Below are positions 47,776 through 57,372 of a DNA stretch of 64,000 bases, piece after piece. The stretch's first letter is position 1; the number at the start of each line of letters is the position of its first letter. The notes under the pieces were generated by a model that searched no databases, was not told where the DNA came from, and saw nothing but the letters and a program-made list of their open reading frames with translations. Location of the stretch: assembly GCA_025356395.1 (NCBI GenBank), contig JANXTA010000005.1:1-64000 (forward strand), written 5' to 3'. The DNA comes from Betaproteobacteria bacterium. Its GTDB lineage: Bacteria > Pseudomonadota > Gammaproteobacteria > Burkholderiales > Burkholderiaceae_D. The translations under genes and the position numbers were made by a program.

Positions 47776-47837
47776 GCCAGCGCGAAATCGGGCGTGCCGG
47801 CGCGCCTTCGCTCTCGCCCGACCGAACGGGCCTGCCC

Positions 47838-48413
47838 ATGAGCTTCATCGCCGTCGTCCTCCTCGCGCTCGCGATGTCCACCGATGCCTTTGCTGCGGCC
47901 GTCGGCAAGGGCACCGCCCTGCAAAACCCGCGCTGGAGCGAAGCCCTGCGCACCGGACTGATCTTCGGCTGTATCGAAGCGATGACGCCGATCGTGGGCT
48001 GGGCTCTCGGCTACGCCGCCGCCGACCACGTCAAAGACTGGGACCACTGGATCGCCTTCACCCTGCTGCTGCTGCTCGGCGGCCGGATGATCTTTTCCGC
48101 CTTGAAGGCATCGCCGGAAGTCGAAGTCGAGAAGCCCTCGAGCCATGGCTTCTGGGTGCTGGTCGTCACCGGCTTCGCGACCAGCATCGACGCGATGGCG
48201 GTCGGCGTGGGGCTCGCCTTCCTGGACGTAAAAATTTTCCCGATCGCGGCCGCGATCGGCTTCGCGACCTTCGTCATGGTCACGATCGGCGTCATGGTGG
48301 GACGCGTGCTGGGCAACATCGCGGGCCGTTGGGCCGAGGCACTCGGCGGGATTGTGCTGATCGGGATCGGCGCGGTGATCCTGTACGAGCACCTGAGCGC
48401 AGCCATTCCCTGA
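47838..48413 (+). CDS. mntP: manganese efflux pump MntP
   Basis: 191 residues, six membrane helices in two homologous halves. The conserved acidic motifs are [13 protein letters not shown] and [12 protein letters not shown], with [15 protein letters not shown]. It exports Mn2+ across the inner membrane. Control by a manganese riboswitch in the leader supports the assignment. Convergent with the ABC-2 permease gene (1-base gap). Confidence 0.95.
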   Translation: MSFIAVVLLALAMSTDAFAAAVGKGTALQNPRWSEALRTGLIFGCIEAMTPIVGWALGYAAADHVKDWDHWIAFTLLLLLGGRMIFSALKASPEVEVEKPSSHGFWVLVVTGFATSIDAMAVGVGLAFLDVKIFPIAAAIGFATFVMVTIGVMVGRVLGNIAGRWAEALGGIVLIGIGAVILYEHLSAAIP

Positions 48414-48414
48414 A

Positions 48415-49176
48415 TCAGGCCTTCAGTCGCCACCCGCTGCGCATGATCCACGTCGCGACCGACAGCGCGATGAAGAAGAACACCAGCGTCATCGTGAAGC
48501 TGACGCCGATGTGCACTTCCGACTGGTCGAAGAAGCTCCAGCGAAAGCCGCTGATCAGGTACACCGAGGGGTTCAGCATCGACAGCTTCTGCCAGACCGG
48601 CGGCAGCATGCTGACCGAGTAGAACGGACCGCCGAGGAAGGTGAGCGGCATCACGATCAGCATCGGGATCAGCTGTAGCTTCTCGAAGCCGTCGGCCCAG
48701 ATGCCGATGATGAAGCCGAAGAGGCTGAAGGTCACCGCCGTGAGGATCAGGAACAGGAGCATCCACACCGGATGCGCGATGTGGAACGGCACGAAGACCG
48801 CTGCCGTGGCGAGGATGATCAATCCCACCAGCACCGACTTGGTGGCGGCCGCGCCGACGTAGCTGATGACGATCTCGAGATGGCTGATCGGCGCGGACAG
48901 CAGTTCGTAGATCGTGCCGGTGAACTTGGGGAAATAGATGCCGAACGACGCGTTCGAGATGCTCTGCGTGAGCACCGACAGCATGATCAGGCCGGGCACG
49001 ATGAAGGCGCCGTAGCTGACGCCGCCAATGTGTTCGATGCGCGAGCCGATCGCCGAGCCGAACACCACGAAGTACAACGCCGTCGACAGCACCGGCGAGA
49101 TGATGCTCTGCGTGACGGTGCGCCAGGTGCGCGCCATCTCGAACTGGTAGATCGCCCTTACCGCCTGGAGGTTCAT
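48415..49176 (-). CDS. ABC-2 type transporter permease
   Basis: 253 residues, six membrane helices, with the ABC-2 signature [34 protein letters not shown] near the C-terminus. Close in style to YadH/NodJ-like exporters. Its ATG overlaps the ATPase stop (ATGA). Substrate unknown. Confidence 0.93.
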   Translation of the reverse strand: MNLQAVRAIYQFEMARTWRTVTQSIISPVLSTALYFVVFGSAIGSRIEHIGGVSYGAFIVPGLIMLSVLTQSISNASFGIYFPKFTGTIYELLSAPISHLEIVISYVGAAATKSVLVGLIILATAAVFVPFHIAHPVWMLLFLILTAVTFSLFGFIIGIWADGFEKLQLIPMLIVMPLTFLGGPFYSVSMLPPVWQKLSMLNPSVYLISGFRWSFFDQSEVHIGVSFTMTLVFFFIALSVATWIMRSGWRLKA

Positions 49177-50099
49177 GCGGGCTCCTTGACGAGGTCGACG
49201 AAGATGTCCTCGAGCGAACTCTGCGTGGTGTGCAGGTCCTTCAGCTTGATGCCGACCGTCCCGAGATCGTCGAGCAGCGTCGACACCGCGGCCCCGGTCT
49301 GGCGTGGGTCGTACACGTAGGTGAGTTCGCTGCCGTCTTCGCTGAGCGTCATCAGATGCGGCTCCAGGCTGGCCGGAATGGCGGACAGCGGCGTCTGCAG
49401 TTGCAGCGTCAACTGCTTCTTGCCGAGCTTGCGCATCAGCTTCACCTTGTCCTCGACGAGGATGATCTTGCCGTGGCTGATGACGCCCACCCGATCGGCC
49501 ATGTCCTCGGCCTCGTCGATGTAGTGGGTCGTCAGCACGATCGTGACGCCCGACTCGCGCAGCGTGCGCACCATCGCCCACATGTCCTTCCGCAACGCGA
49601 CGTCGACACCGGCCGTGGGCTCGTCGAGGAACAGCACGGTCGGCTCGTGCGCGAGCGCCTTGGCGATCATCACGCGGCGCTTCATGCCACCCGACAGCGT
49701 ACGGATGCGGTTGTCCTTCTTGTCCCACAGCGAGAGCGCCTTCAACGTCTTCTCGATGTAGGCCGGGTCGGGCTTCTTGCCGAACAGGCCGCGGCTGAAC
49801 GAGACCGTGACCCACACCGTCTCGAAGGCATCGGTGGTGAGTTCCTGCGGCACGAGTCCGATCATCGCGCGCACCGTGCGGTAGTCCGACACGATGTCGT
49901 GGCCCGCGACGGTGATGCTACCGCCGCCCGGCTTGACGATGCCGCAGACCATGCCGATCAGCGTGGTCTTGCCCGCGCCATTCGGGCCGAGCAACGCGAA
50001 GATCTCGCCGCGCTGGATCTCGAGATCCACGCCCTGGAGCGCTGTGAAGCCGGTGGCGTAGGTCTTCGAGACGTTGTTGATAGAGATGATCGGGGTCAT
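49173..50099 (-). CDS. ABC-2 type transporter ATPase
   Basis: 308 residues. Walker [10 protein letters not shown], signature [15 protein letters not shown], Walker [13 protein letters not shown] and switch His in [18 protein letters not shown]; the C-terminal ~70 residues form the extra domain usual in YadG-like exporters. The ATG at 50099 ([17 protein letters not shown]) fits the family start. It forms a two-gene export system with the permease. Confidence 0.94.
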   Translation of the reverse strand: MTPIISINNVSKTYATGFTALQGVDLEIQRGEIFALLGPNGAGKTTLIGMVCGIVKPGGGSITVAGHDIVSDYRTVRAMIGLVPQELTTDAFETVWVTVSFSRGLFGKKPDPAYIEKTLKALSLWDKKDNRIRTLSGGMKRRVMIAKALAHEPTVLFLDEPTAGVDVALRKDMWAMVRTLRESGVTIVLTTHYIDEAEDMADRVGVISHGKIILVEDKVKLMRKLGKKQLTLQLQTPLSAIPASLEPHLMTLSEDGSELTYVYDPRQTGAAVSTLLDDLGTVGIKLKDLHTTQSSLEDIFVDLVKEPA

Positions 50100-50164
50100 G
50101 CAGTCGGTCCGCAAGGGCAGGTCCAACAGTATGAGGCGCGCCTTCGAAAAACTTTCTGTCTACG

Positions 50165-51514
50165 TCAGGCCGGGATGCGCCATGCAAGGCTGCCGACCCG
50201 CCGCCGCACGGCCCCGCCGATCAGGAAGAAGGCGAAGGCGGCCGCGAGCGCGGGCACCATCGACGCGTAGAAGGCGCTCGTGATCGACCAGTGCGCGGCG
50301 AGCAACGCGGTCACTATCAGCGGACCGGTGACCGAGCCGAAGCATCCCATGCCGAGCGCCCAGCCCACGCCCGTCGAGCGCAACGAGGTCGGATAGATGG
50401 TCCCCGCCAGCGCGTTCGCGCCGACCTGCCCGCCGACGATGCAGGAGCCCGCGCCGAAGGTGCCGATGCACACCAGCAACAGGTCGCCGTGCGCATTGGG
50501 GATCAACACGATGAAGACCACCAATAGCGCGAGGGTGATGCCGAGCACGTTGGACGCGCAGAAGCGATCGATCAGGTAGCCGACGCCGATGCCGCCCACG
50601 ATCCCGCGCACCTGATAAAGCGCGGTCGCCAGCACCGCGTTCTTCAGAGTCACGCCGTCGGCGCTGAGTACGGTGGGCAGGTAGTTGGCCAGGAAGTACA
50701 GGACGATCAGGTTCATGAAGAACCCGGTCCACAACAGCAGCGTCGTCGCGGCCCGTCGATCGGCGAACAGGAGCTTCGGCGAGGCGCTCGTCTCCATGTC
50801 GCTGGTGGTCCATGGGCCATCGGCGCCCGCGAGCGACGACGACGGGATGAATCGTCCGAGTGTCGGCCCGATCCGCGGATGACGGGCATCCCGCAGCGCG
50901 AGGAAGCGCAGCGACTCCGGCAGCGCCCGCCACAGCACCGGCAGCAGCAGGAGCGGCGCGACGCCGCCGGCGACGATCACGGCGCGCCATCCGAACGCGG
51001 GAATCGCCCAAGCGGCCAGGACGCCGCCTACCGCGGCCCCGGGCGAGAAGGCATAGATCAGGATCGTGAGCATGCGGCCGCGCACCCGGCTCGGCGAGTA
51101 CTCGGCGACCAGTGCGATCGCATTGGGCATGGCGCCGGCCAGTCCGAGCCCCGCGAGGAAGCGGAACAACATCAGTTGATGCACCGACCCGGCGGCGGTC
51201 GCGGCGATGGTCAGCACGCCGAAGATCGCCGCGCAGGCACAGATGGTGGACTTGCGGCCGTGGCGGTCGGCGATCGGACCGAAGACGAAGGCGCCGAGCA
51301 TCAAGCCGAACAGGCCCGCGCTGAAGATCGGTCCGAGCGCGGCCCGATCGATCTTCCAGTCGGCGACGATCGCCGGCGCGACGTAGCCGATGACCTGCGT
51401 ATCGAGCCCGTCGAGCATCAGCAACAGGCCGCACAGCAGCACGAGGCCCATGTGGAAGCGCCCGATGCGACTGTCGTCGATCAGCTCATTGAGATTGTTC
51501 GATCCATCGGTCAT
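50165..51514 (-). CDS. MFS transporter of the aromatic acid:H+ symporter family
   Basis: 449 residues, twelve membrane helices. The AAHS signature DGLDTQVIGYVAPAI in helix 1 and GPIADRHGRK in loop 2-3, with PESLRFLA after helix 6, match 4-hydroxybenzoate/benzoate/3-hydroxybenzoate importers such as PcaK and BenK. It starts inside the end of the flavin hydroxylase gene, which would use the imported acid. Which aromatic acid is carried is not determined. Confidence 0.9.
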   Translation of the reverse strand: MTDGSNNLNELIDDSRIGRFHMGLVLLCGLLLMLDGLDTQVIGYVAPAIVADWKIDRAALGPIFSAGLFGLMLGAFVFGPIADRHGRKSTICACAAIFGVLTIAATAAGSVHQLMLFRFLAGLGLAGAMPNAIALVAEYSPSRVRGRMLTILIYAFSPGAAVGGVLAAWAIPAFGWRAVIVAGGVAPLLLLPVLWRALPESLRFLALRDARHPRIGPTLGRFIPSSSLAGADGPWTTSDMETSASPKLLFADRRAATTLLLWTGFFMNLIVLYFLANYLPTVLSADGVTLKNAVLATALYQVRGIVGGIGVGYLIDRFCASNVLGITLALLVVFIVLIPNAHGDLLLVCIGTFGAGSCIVGGQVGANALAGTIYPTSLRSTGVGWALGMGCFGSVTGPLIVTALLAAHWSITSAFYASMVPALAAAFAFFLIGGAVRRRVGSLAWRIPA

Positions 51515-52751
51515 GGCGTGTCCCGCTCGTGGTTTCGTGGGCCATCGCCGCGTCGCCGGCCTCGATCGGGCAGGTCACCGCGTCGTGGGAGAACAGCCAG
51601 TCGTAGCGCTCCTCGACGCGGGATTCGCTCCACTGGTCCCGGACGTAGGCGGCGGCCTCGTCCGCTTCGACGAGACCACCGTCGTGGAAGATCTAGCGGT
51701 TGCGAGTCGCCGCTCGCACGCATCGATTGGCGCGTGGAACGCGCACCGCCTCGTAGCGCCGGAAGGCCTGCTGCACGTCGGTCGATGCGATCAGGCAGCG
51801 CGCCAGGACCACGCCGTCCTCGATCGCCATCACGGCCCCCTGAGCCATGAACGGCAGCATCGGGTGGCAGGCGTCGCCGAGCAGCACGACCCGGTGCTTC
51901 GACCACGCGTCGATCGGCTCGCGGTCGACCAGCGCCCAGCGGTAGTGCTCCTCGATGCCGTCGATCAGCGTGTGCACGTCTTCGTGCCAACCCGCGAAAT
52001 CGCGGGAACACGCCTCGCGCGTGCCACGTGCCGTCCACGACTCGGTCTCCCAATCGGACCGTTCGACGACGCCGACGAAGTTGATCAGCTCGCCACCGCG
52101 CACCGGATAGGTGACGACGTGCCGGCCCGGACCGACCCAGTTGACGCCGACCTTGCGGCGCGGGTGTCCGGGCAGGCGATGCGCCGCGACCAGTCCGCGC
52201 CAGGCCATGCAGCCGGTGAATCTCGCGGCCAGCGGCGGCACGATCTGCGCGCGGACCTGCGAGTGGACACCGTCGGCACCGACCAGCACCCGGCTCGCCA
52301 GTCGACGACCGTCGTGCAGGACCGCGACGACCCGATCGTCGTGCTGCTCGACCGCGGTCATGCGCGCGTCGAGCAGCAACGTCCCCGGACGCGCTCGCTC
52401 CACGGCCCGGGCCAGCAACATCTGCAGATCGCCGCGGTGGACCATCAGGTAAGGAAAGCCGTAGACGGCGGTCGACCGCGGACCGAGATCGAACAGCGGC
52501 CAGGTCTGGCCGGAACTCCACAGGCGGATCTCCTTGCCTTCCGGCGCCACCGCGCAGGCGCGCAACTCGTCGAGCAGGCCGAGCGACGCCAGGACACGGC
52601 AACCGTTCGGACTGAGCTGCACGCCAGCGCCGACCTCTCGCAGCACCGCCGCCTGCTCGCAGACCGTGACGTCGACGCCGCGCTGCAGCAGCGCCAGCGC
52701 CGCGGTCAGCCCGCCGATTCCCGCTCCGACGATGGTGATGTTTTCCGGCAT
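51486..52751 (-). pseudogene. FAD-dependent aromatic hydroxylase interrupted by TAG
   Basis: A 422-codon frame encodes a flavin hydroxylase of the 3-hydroxybenzoate 6-hydroxylase/salicylate hydroxylase group: ITIVGAGIGGLTAALALLQ (FAD), VGADGVHSQVR and LLGDACHPMLPFMAQGAVMAIEDG. At codon 353 (51693-51695) stands a TAG. Reading on in the same frame gives IFHDGGLVEADEAAAYVRDQW...EERYDWLFSHDAV, the usual C-terminal region, to a TGA at 51486. A protein ending at 352 residues loses this tail. Start chosen at ATG 52751 (MPENITIV) with AGGA upstream; 52775 is an alternative. Confidence 0.85.
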
Positions 52752-52806
52752 GCCGACGATCCTGTGGATGCTCATGGGGTGGGAGAACGCGAAGCATCGG
52801 CAATCG

Positions 52807-52822
52807 TTTGCCATCAAGCAAA
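52807..52822. promoter_or_regulatory. perfect inverted repeat, candidate LysR-type operator
   Basis: TTTGC-CATCAA-GCAAA lies between the divergent LysR and hydroxylase starts. It contains the T-N11-A form recognised by LysR-type regulators. TATATT near 52834 could be the -10 of the LysR gene. Confidence 0.6.
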
Positions 52823-52856
52823 TGAAAAAAAGATATATTGGATATCAGCTTCATTC

Positions 52857-53780
52857 ATGTCAGGTGTCATGGACCTTTCCGCCACCGACGTCCGCCTTCT
52901 CTTCGTCCTCGAGGCCGTGCATCGGCTGGGCAGCCTGACGGCGGCGGCGACATCCCTCCACCTCACGCAACCGGCGCTGAGCCACGCGCTCGGCCGGATG
53001 CGCTCGGTCTTCGGCGATCCGCTGTTCGTCCGCACGCCGCGCGGCATGCGTCCGACGCCGCGCTGCGACGCGCTCGCGGCCAGCGCGCGACGCGTCATGA
53101 CGACCATCTGCAACGAGCTGGGCGCGGTATCCCCGTTCTCGCCGGCGACTCTTGAACGTCTCGTCACGTTCTCGATGTCGGATGTGGGCGAGATGGTGTT
53201 GCTGCCCGCCTTGCTGGATCGCATCCGCAAGGACAGTCCGCACGTCAATCTCACGACCGTGACGATGACTCCGGGACGGCTCGCGGAGAGCCTCGACGAC
53301 GGCGCGGTCGACCTCGCGATCGGCTACTTCCCCGACCTGAAGGCGACCGGCCTCGAGCGCCGCCCGCTTTTCGAGCGAAGCTATCAGTGCATCTGCGCCG
53401 CGGATCATCCGCGCATCCGCGGCAAGCGACTGTCGCTGGCGCGCTTCCTGGCGGAGCCGCATCTGGTCGTCAGGTCGGAAGGGCGCGTCGACAAGATGTT
53501 CGAGACCTTCCTCAGGCGACTCGGCCACGCGCGACGCATCCTGCTGTCGGTGCCGCACATGTTCTGCGTGCCGGCCGTGATCCGACGCTCCGACCTGATC
53601 GTGACCGTGCCTTATTCGGTCGCGCAGGGACTGGCCCACTATCCGGGCCTGCGCGTGCTCTCGCCGCCGCTCGAGACGCCACGCATCCCGGTGACCCAGG
53701 TCTGGAGCCGACGCTACACCGACGATCCGGTCAACCGCTGGCTGCGCGATCTCGTGAGCGAACTGTTCGCCGGCAAGTGA
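52857..53780 (+). CDS. LysR-family transcriptional regulator
   Basis: 307 residues (303 from the second ATG at 52869). N-terminal winged HTH (VRLLFVLEAVHRLGSLTAAATSLHLTQPALSHALGRMRSVFGDPLFVRTPRGM) and a periplasmic-binding-protein-like effector domain. The HTH style is that of NahR/NodD-like regulators of aromatic degradation. It is divergent from the hydroxylase-transporter pair, which it probably activates with an aromatic effector. Confidence 0.93.
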   Translation: MSGVMDLSATDVRLLFVLEAVHRLGSLTAAATSLHLTQPALSHALGRMRSVFGDPLFVRTPRGMRPTPRCDALAASARRVMTTICNELGAVSPFSPATLERLVTFSMSDVGEMVLLPALLDRIRKDSPHVNLTTVTMTPGRLAESLDDGAVDLAIGYFPDLKATGLERRPLFERSYQCICAADHPRIRGKRLSLARFLAEPHLVVRSEGRVDKMFETFLRRLGHARRILLSVPHMFCVPAVIRRSDLIVTVPYSVAQGLAHYPGLRVLSPPLETPRIPVTQVWSRRYTDDPVNRWLRDLVSELFAGK

Positions 53781-53801
53781 TCCGGGCGGACAGCCAGCGC
53801 C

Positions 53802-54395
53802 TCAACTGCGCACCAGCGCCGACACATCGAAGCGTGGATTGGTCAGGGCGTTGAGCACGTGGTCGCGCCACGCGTTAGCGATGAACAGGTAGTCCTTCGC
53901 CAGCCCCTCGCGCACGAAGCCCAGGCGCGCCAGCAACGCGGCGCTGCGACGGTTCTCGGGCAGGTGATTGGCCTGGATACGGTGGAGCGCCTTGACCTCG
54001 AACATGTAGTGGATCGCCGCGATCAGCGCTTCGTGCATCAGGCCCTTGCCTTCGTGTTCGGCATCGATCTGGTAGCCGAGGATGCAGGACTGGAATGGCC
54101 CGCGGAAGATCTGCGAAAAGCCCATGCGACCGATGATGACCCGGCTCTCGGAGTCGCCGGCCTCGAAGAGGTCCAGGCGCACCGCGCGGTCGGCCGCGAA
54201 GTCGTCGACGGAGCGCGCGATGCTGCGCTCCCAGAAGGGGAGGCTGTAGAAGTCGGCTGGCGCCGGCGGATCCCAGCGCGCGAAGTGACTGCGATTGCGT
54301 ACGAAGAAGTCGACCGTCTCCGCCTCGTAGCCGGGCCGCACGTGCGCCACACGCAAGCGCGGCGTGGCGAGGACCGGCAGATCGATCACCGTCAT
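53802..54395 (-). CDS. RimJ/RimL-like GNAT N-acetyltransferase
   Basis: 197 residues. LRVAHVRPGYEAETVDFFVRNR, GYQIDAEHEGKGLMHEALIAAIHYMF and LHRIQANHLPENRRSAALLARLGFVREGLAKDYLFI are the RimJ pattern, so the likely target is the N-terminal Ala of ribosomal protein S5 or another protein N-terminus. The ATG at 54395 is 6 bases after the neighbouring stop; a TTG at 54401 is an alternative start. Confidence 0.88.
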   Translation of the reverse strand: MTVIDLPVLATPRLRVAHVRPGYEAETVDFFVRNRSHFARWDPPAPADFYSLPFWERSIARSVDDFAADRAVRLDLFEAGDSESRVIIGRMGFSQIFRGPFQSCILGYQIDAEHEGKGLMHEALIAAIHYMFEVKALHRIQANHLPENRRSAALLARLGFVREGLAKDYLFIANAWRDHVLNALTNPRFDVSALVRS

Positions 54396-54401
54396 CGACA
54401 A

Positions 54402-55016
54402 CTATTCGATGCGGCAGGCTTCATCGAAGGACAGCCGCGGACTGCGACCGAACAGCTTCGCCGGATCGCCGTAGCCGAGACTGCAGATGAAGTTGGTCCT
54501 GACGTCGGTGCCGGCGAAGAAGGCCTCGTCGACCTTGGCCTTGTCGATGCCGGACATCGGACCGGTGTCGATGCCGAGCGCCCGCGCGGCCAGGATCAGA
54601 TAGGCGCCCTGCAGGCTCGAATTGCGGAAGGCCGCATCCTCGATCATCGCCGGCTTGCCGACGAACCAGCTGCGCGCATCGGCGTGCGGAAAGAGCTGCG
54701 GCAGCTTCTCGTAGAACAGCATGTCCATGCCGATGATGGCGATCACCGGCGCCGCCATCGTCTTGGCACGGTTGCCCTCGGACAGCGCGGGCTCGAGCTT
54801 CCTCTTCGCTTCGGGCGTGCGCGCGAACACCACGCGAGCCGGGCTGCAGTTGGCCGACGTGGGCCCCATTTTCCACAGGTCGTAGAGCGCCTGGAGCCGC
54901 TCGTCGGAGACCGCCCGGTCCTGCCAGCCGTTATGGCTGCGCGCGTCGCGGAACAACTGGTCCAGAACGCCTTCCGAAGCCGGCGTGTTGTGCGGGTGAT
55001 AGTTCGAGTCGGGCAT
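54402..55016 (-). CDS. RutE/HadB-like nitroreductase family protein
   Basis: 204 residues. [27 protein letters not shown] and [33 protein letters not shown] are characteristic of the malonic semialdehyde reductase (RutE/HadB) branch, FMN enzymes that reduce 3-oxopropanoate to 3-hydroxypropanoate. The rest of a rut pyrimidine operon is absent here; neighbours are an isomerase and an SDR, so the in vivo substrate may differ. Confidence 0.85.
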   Translation of the reverse strand: MPDSNYHPHNTPASEGVLDQLFRDARSHNGWQDRAVSDERLQALYDLWKMGPTSANCSPARVVFARTPEAKRKLEPALSEGNRAKTMAAPVIAIIGMDMLFYEKLPQLFPHADARSWFVGKPAMIEDAAFRNSSLQGAYLILAARALGIDTGPMSGIDKAKVDEAFFAGTDVRTNFICSLGYGDPAKLFGRSPRLSFDEACRIE

Positions 55017-55052
55017 GGTCGTCCTGGAAGGGAGGGAGTCGGTTGGAGCGGG

Positions 55053-55649
55053 TTAGCCGGCGGCGAGCGCTTCGCGCACGAACTCGAGGCGGTCCTGGCC
55101 GAAGAACATCCGCGAACCGACGAAGCAGGTCGGCGCACCGAACACGCCACGCGCCACGGCCTGCTCGGTCACGGACTTGAGCGTGGCCTTCACCTCGGGA
55201 TCGGTGACCGCAGCCATCACGGCCGCCGGGTCCAGTCCGATCCGCTGCAGGACGCCAGCCACGACCGACGCGTCGTTCATGTCCTTCGCATCGATCCAGA
55301 TCGCGCCGAAGACGGCATTCAGGTAGTCGAGGAAACGATCGGGCTTGCGCAACTGGCACGCGGTCGCACCGCGCATCAGCAGCAGCGTGTTGATCGGGAA
55401 AAACGGGTTGGTCCTGAGCGGCACGCCGTAGCGTTTCGCGTAGCGCGCGAGATCGTCGAACACGTAGCGGCCCTTGGCCGGGATCGCGTTGGGCGACGCG
55501 TTGCCGGTCGCCTGGAACACGCCGCCCAGCAGCATCGGCCTGTAAATCAGCGTCGCGCCGGTCTCCTGGCAGATCTTCGGCAACTGCGTGGCGGCAAGAT
55601 ACGAGGCCGGACTGCCGACATCGAAAAAAAATTCAACTTCCTTCGTCAT
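55053..55649 (-). CDS. 2-hydroxychromene-2-carboxylate isomerase family protein
   Basis: 198 residues, thioredoxin-like kappa-GST fold: VEFFFDVGSPASYLAATQLP with the catalytic Ser, YRPMLLGGVFQATGN, PFFPINTLLLMRG, and ARGVFGAPTCFVGSRMFFGQDRLEFV. The type enzyme (NahD) acts in naphthalene degradation with glutathione. Related members act on other substrates. It lies in a run of catabolic-looking genes with no naphthalene dioxygenase. Confidence 0.9.
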   Translation of the reverse strand: MTKEVEFFFDVGSPASYLAATQLPKICQETGATLIYRPMLLGGVFQATGNASPNAIPAKGRYVFDDLARYAKRYGVPLRTNPFFPINTLLLMRGATACQLRKPDRFLDYLNAVFGAIWIDAKDMNDASVVAGVLQRIGLDPAAVMAAVTDPEVKATLKSVTEQAVARGVFGAPTCFVGSRMFFGQDRLEFVREALAAG

Positions 55650-55698
55650 CTTGGGGTGCTTGCTCGTCTCGATGGGGGTCGGGCTGCGGGGCGAAGGT

Positions 55699-56430
55699 TT
55701 ACCAGCGCTCGATCCACGGCCGCAGGTCCAGCTCGAAGGTCCATGCGTCGCGCGGTTGGGAGTGCAGGTACCAGTAGCTGTCAGCGATGTGGTCGGGGTT
55801 GAGGATGCCGTCGCTGTCCTTCAATGCATAGCGTTCGGGAAACTGGGTGCGGATGAATGCCGTGTCGATCGCGCCATCGACGATGACGTGGCCGACGTGG
55901 ATGCCGCGCGGACCCAGCTCGCGCGCCATGCTTTGGGCCAGCGCGCGCAGCGCGTGCTTGGCGCCTGCGAAGGCCGCGAAGTTGACGCTGCCGCGCAGCG
56001 AGGCGGTGGCACCGGTGAACAGCATCGTCCCGCGCTCGCGGACCACCATGCGCTTCGCGACTTCGCGCGCGGTCAGGAAGCCCGCCATGCAGGCCATCTC
56101 CCAGACCTTGAAGTACTTGCGCGCGGTCTCGTCGAGGATGCTCGACGGCACGTTCGCGCCGATGTTGAACACGTAGGCGTCGATCGGGCCGACATCCTCC
56201 TCAATCTCGTCGACCAGGGTGACGACCGCCTCCTCGTCGCGGGCGTCGACGCCGAACGCACGGGCCTTGCCGCCGCTGGATTCGATCGCGGCGACCAGGG
56301 GCCCGAGCTTGTCGGCGCTGCGCCGGACCACGCACGCCGTCAACCCTTCGCGCGCGAAACGCCGTGCGATCGCGCCGCCGGTGGCATCGCCGGCACCGAT
56401 CACCAGGGCGGCGGACGGGGGAAAACTCAT
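55699..56430 (-). CDS. short-chain dehydrogenase/reductase
   Basis: 243 residues. The nucleotide-binding motif is GAGDATGGAIARRFAREG and NIGAN replaces the usual NNAG. The active-site stretch FTGATASLRG...NFAAFAGAKHALRAL has Phe where most SDRs have the catalytic Tyr (FxxxK instead of YxxxK). This substitution occurs in a known SDR subgroup and need not mean loss of function. The substrate is unknown. Confidence 0.87.
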   Translation of the reverse strand: MSFPPSAALVIGAGDATGGAIARRFAREGLTACVVRRSADKLGPLVAAIESSGGKARAFGVDARDEEAVVTLVDEIEEDVGPIDAYVFNIGANVPSSILDETARKYFKVWEMACMAGFLTAREVAKRMVVRERGTMLFTGATASLRGSVNFAAFAGAKHALRALAQSMARELGPRGIHVGHVIVDGAIDTAFIRTQFPERYALKDSDGILNPDHIADSYWYLHSQPRDAWTFELDLRPWIERW

Positions 56431-56577
56431 GGAAGGCGCGTGGAGGTCACGGAAGCGATGCGAGCCACTACCTTAGCGCAAGCGAGGTTCGCGTGCCCGC
56501 AGGCAGGTTGGGCGGCCACCTGCACAAACGCCAGGATGATTTCTTTGGCAAACAGAATGTACGTTTTACTTTACGTC

Positions 56578-56597
56578 ATGTATTTCCTGCCATACAT
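56578..56597. promoter_or_regulatory. inverted repeat upstream of the membrane protein/HTH pair
   Basis: ATGTAT-N8-ATACAT lies 36 bases before the ATG of the 56633 gene in an AT-rich stretch; nearby ACGTTTTACTTTACGT (56561-56576) is also repetitive. The HTH protein encoded downstream is a plausible ligand. Confidence 0.45.
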
Positions 56598-56632
56598 TTC
56601 GACGCATTCGAACCCGCCTTCTCTTATTCGCC

Positions 56633-57094
56633 ATGTCCTCCACCGAACGCAGCGCCTGGATCCGCCTGGGCTCGCTCCTGATCGTCTTCGTGCCCTACGC
56701 CTTCTACGTGCTGCGGCTGTTCCAGAAGGACGGGCCGGTCGGGCGGGCGGTTTGTGTCGCGTTCCTCGTGGCGGCGCTGATGCACGGCGTGCTGAACGCG
56801 TTGGGCCAGTTCGCGTTGCTCCTGATCTTCGGCAGGCAGATGCACGACGAACGCGATGCGGCGATCGAAGTGATCTCGCTGCGCATCTCGTATTTCACGC
56901 TGATCTCGCTGCTGCTCGGCGCGCTGTCGACGATCGCATTGCTCGGCGCCATCACGCCGCCGTCGTCCAAGGGTACGATCCTGCTGCCCGGATTCGCGGT
57001 GACCAGCCAGTTCGCGTTCCTGTGCATCGTCGCGGCCGAAGGGCTAAGGCACGTCACGCAAGTGTTCTGCTATCGCCGCGAAGCGCTCCCATGA
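56633..57094 (+). CDS. small four-helix membrane protein
   Basis: 153 residues: hydrophobic segments at about 10-27, 40-65, 83-106 and 115-135, all separated by short loops. No catalytic motif. It is paired in an ATGA overlap with a small XRE-type regulator; such membrane protein/HTH pairs recur widely with unknown function and are probably autoregulated. Confidence 0.8.
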   Translation: MSSTERSAWIRLGSLLIVFVPYAFYVLRLFQKDGPVGRAVCVAFLVAALMHGVLNALGQFALLLIFGRQMHDERDAAIEVISLRISYFTLISLLLGALSTIALLGAITPPSSKGTILLPGFAVTSQFAFLCIVAAEGLRHVTQVFCYRREALP

Positions 57095-57330
57095 GTGGCG
57101 CGACGATCTCGAACAACATCCGCAAGCTGCGTTTCGACGCGGGCGAGATGACGCAGCAGGTGCTGGCCGACGAGGTCGGCGTAACACGCCAGACTATTTT
57201 AGCGATCGAGGCATCCAAGTACGCGCCGTCGCTCGAACTCGCGTTCAAGATCGCGTATGCGTTCGGCCAGCCGCTGGAGGCGGTGTTCCAGTACGAAGCG
57301 CCGAAGGCGCGGCGCGGGGGAAGGCCGTGA
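57091..57330 (+). CDS. XRE-family small HTH regulator
   Basis: 79 residues. SNNIRKLRFDAGEMTQQVLADEVGVTRQTILAIEASKYAPSLELAFKIAYAFGQPLEAVFQYE is a Cro/CI-type helix-turn-helix of the YozG/YgzD-like group. It is translationally coupled to the preceding membrane protein gene and may repress the pair through the palindrome at 56578-56597. Confidence 0.9.
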   Translation: MSGATISNNIRKLRFDAGEMTQQVLADEVGVTRQTILAIEASKYAPSLELAFKIAYAFGQPLEAVFQYEAPKARRGGRP

Positions 57331-57372
57331 TACGGTCTCGAGTCGCGTCACGATCGCCCAGAGAGTAGCCAC

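Noticed and set aside
24922-51695. Reassignment of TAG to an amino acid, suggested by three in-frame TAG codons
   Set aside because: Several intact genes end with TAG at the correct place (10413-11045, 31856-32365, hemW, boxB, the RutE-like gene), and the fourth interrupted gene uses TGA. The codon is an ordinary stop here.
54402-55016. Part of a rut pyrimidine-degradation operon
   Set aside because: No rutA, rutB, rutC, rutD or rutF gene is present next to it.
55699-56430. Inactive SDR because the catalytic Tyr is Phe
   Set aside because: A subgroup of SDR proteins carries FAGAK at this place, so the change does not by itself show loss of function.
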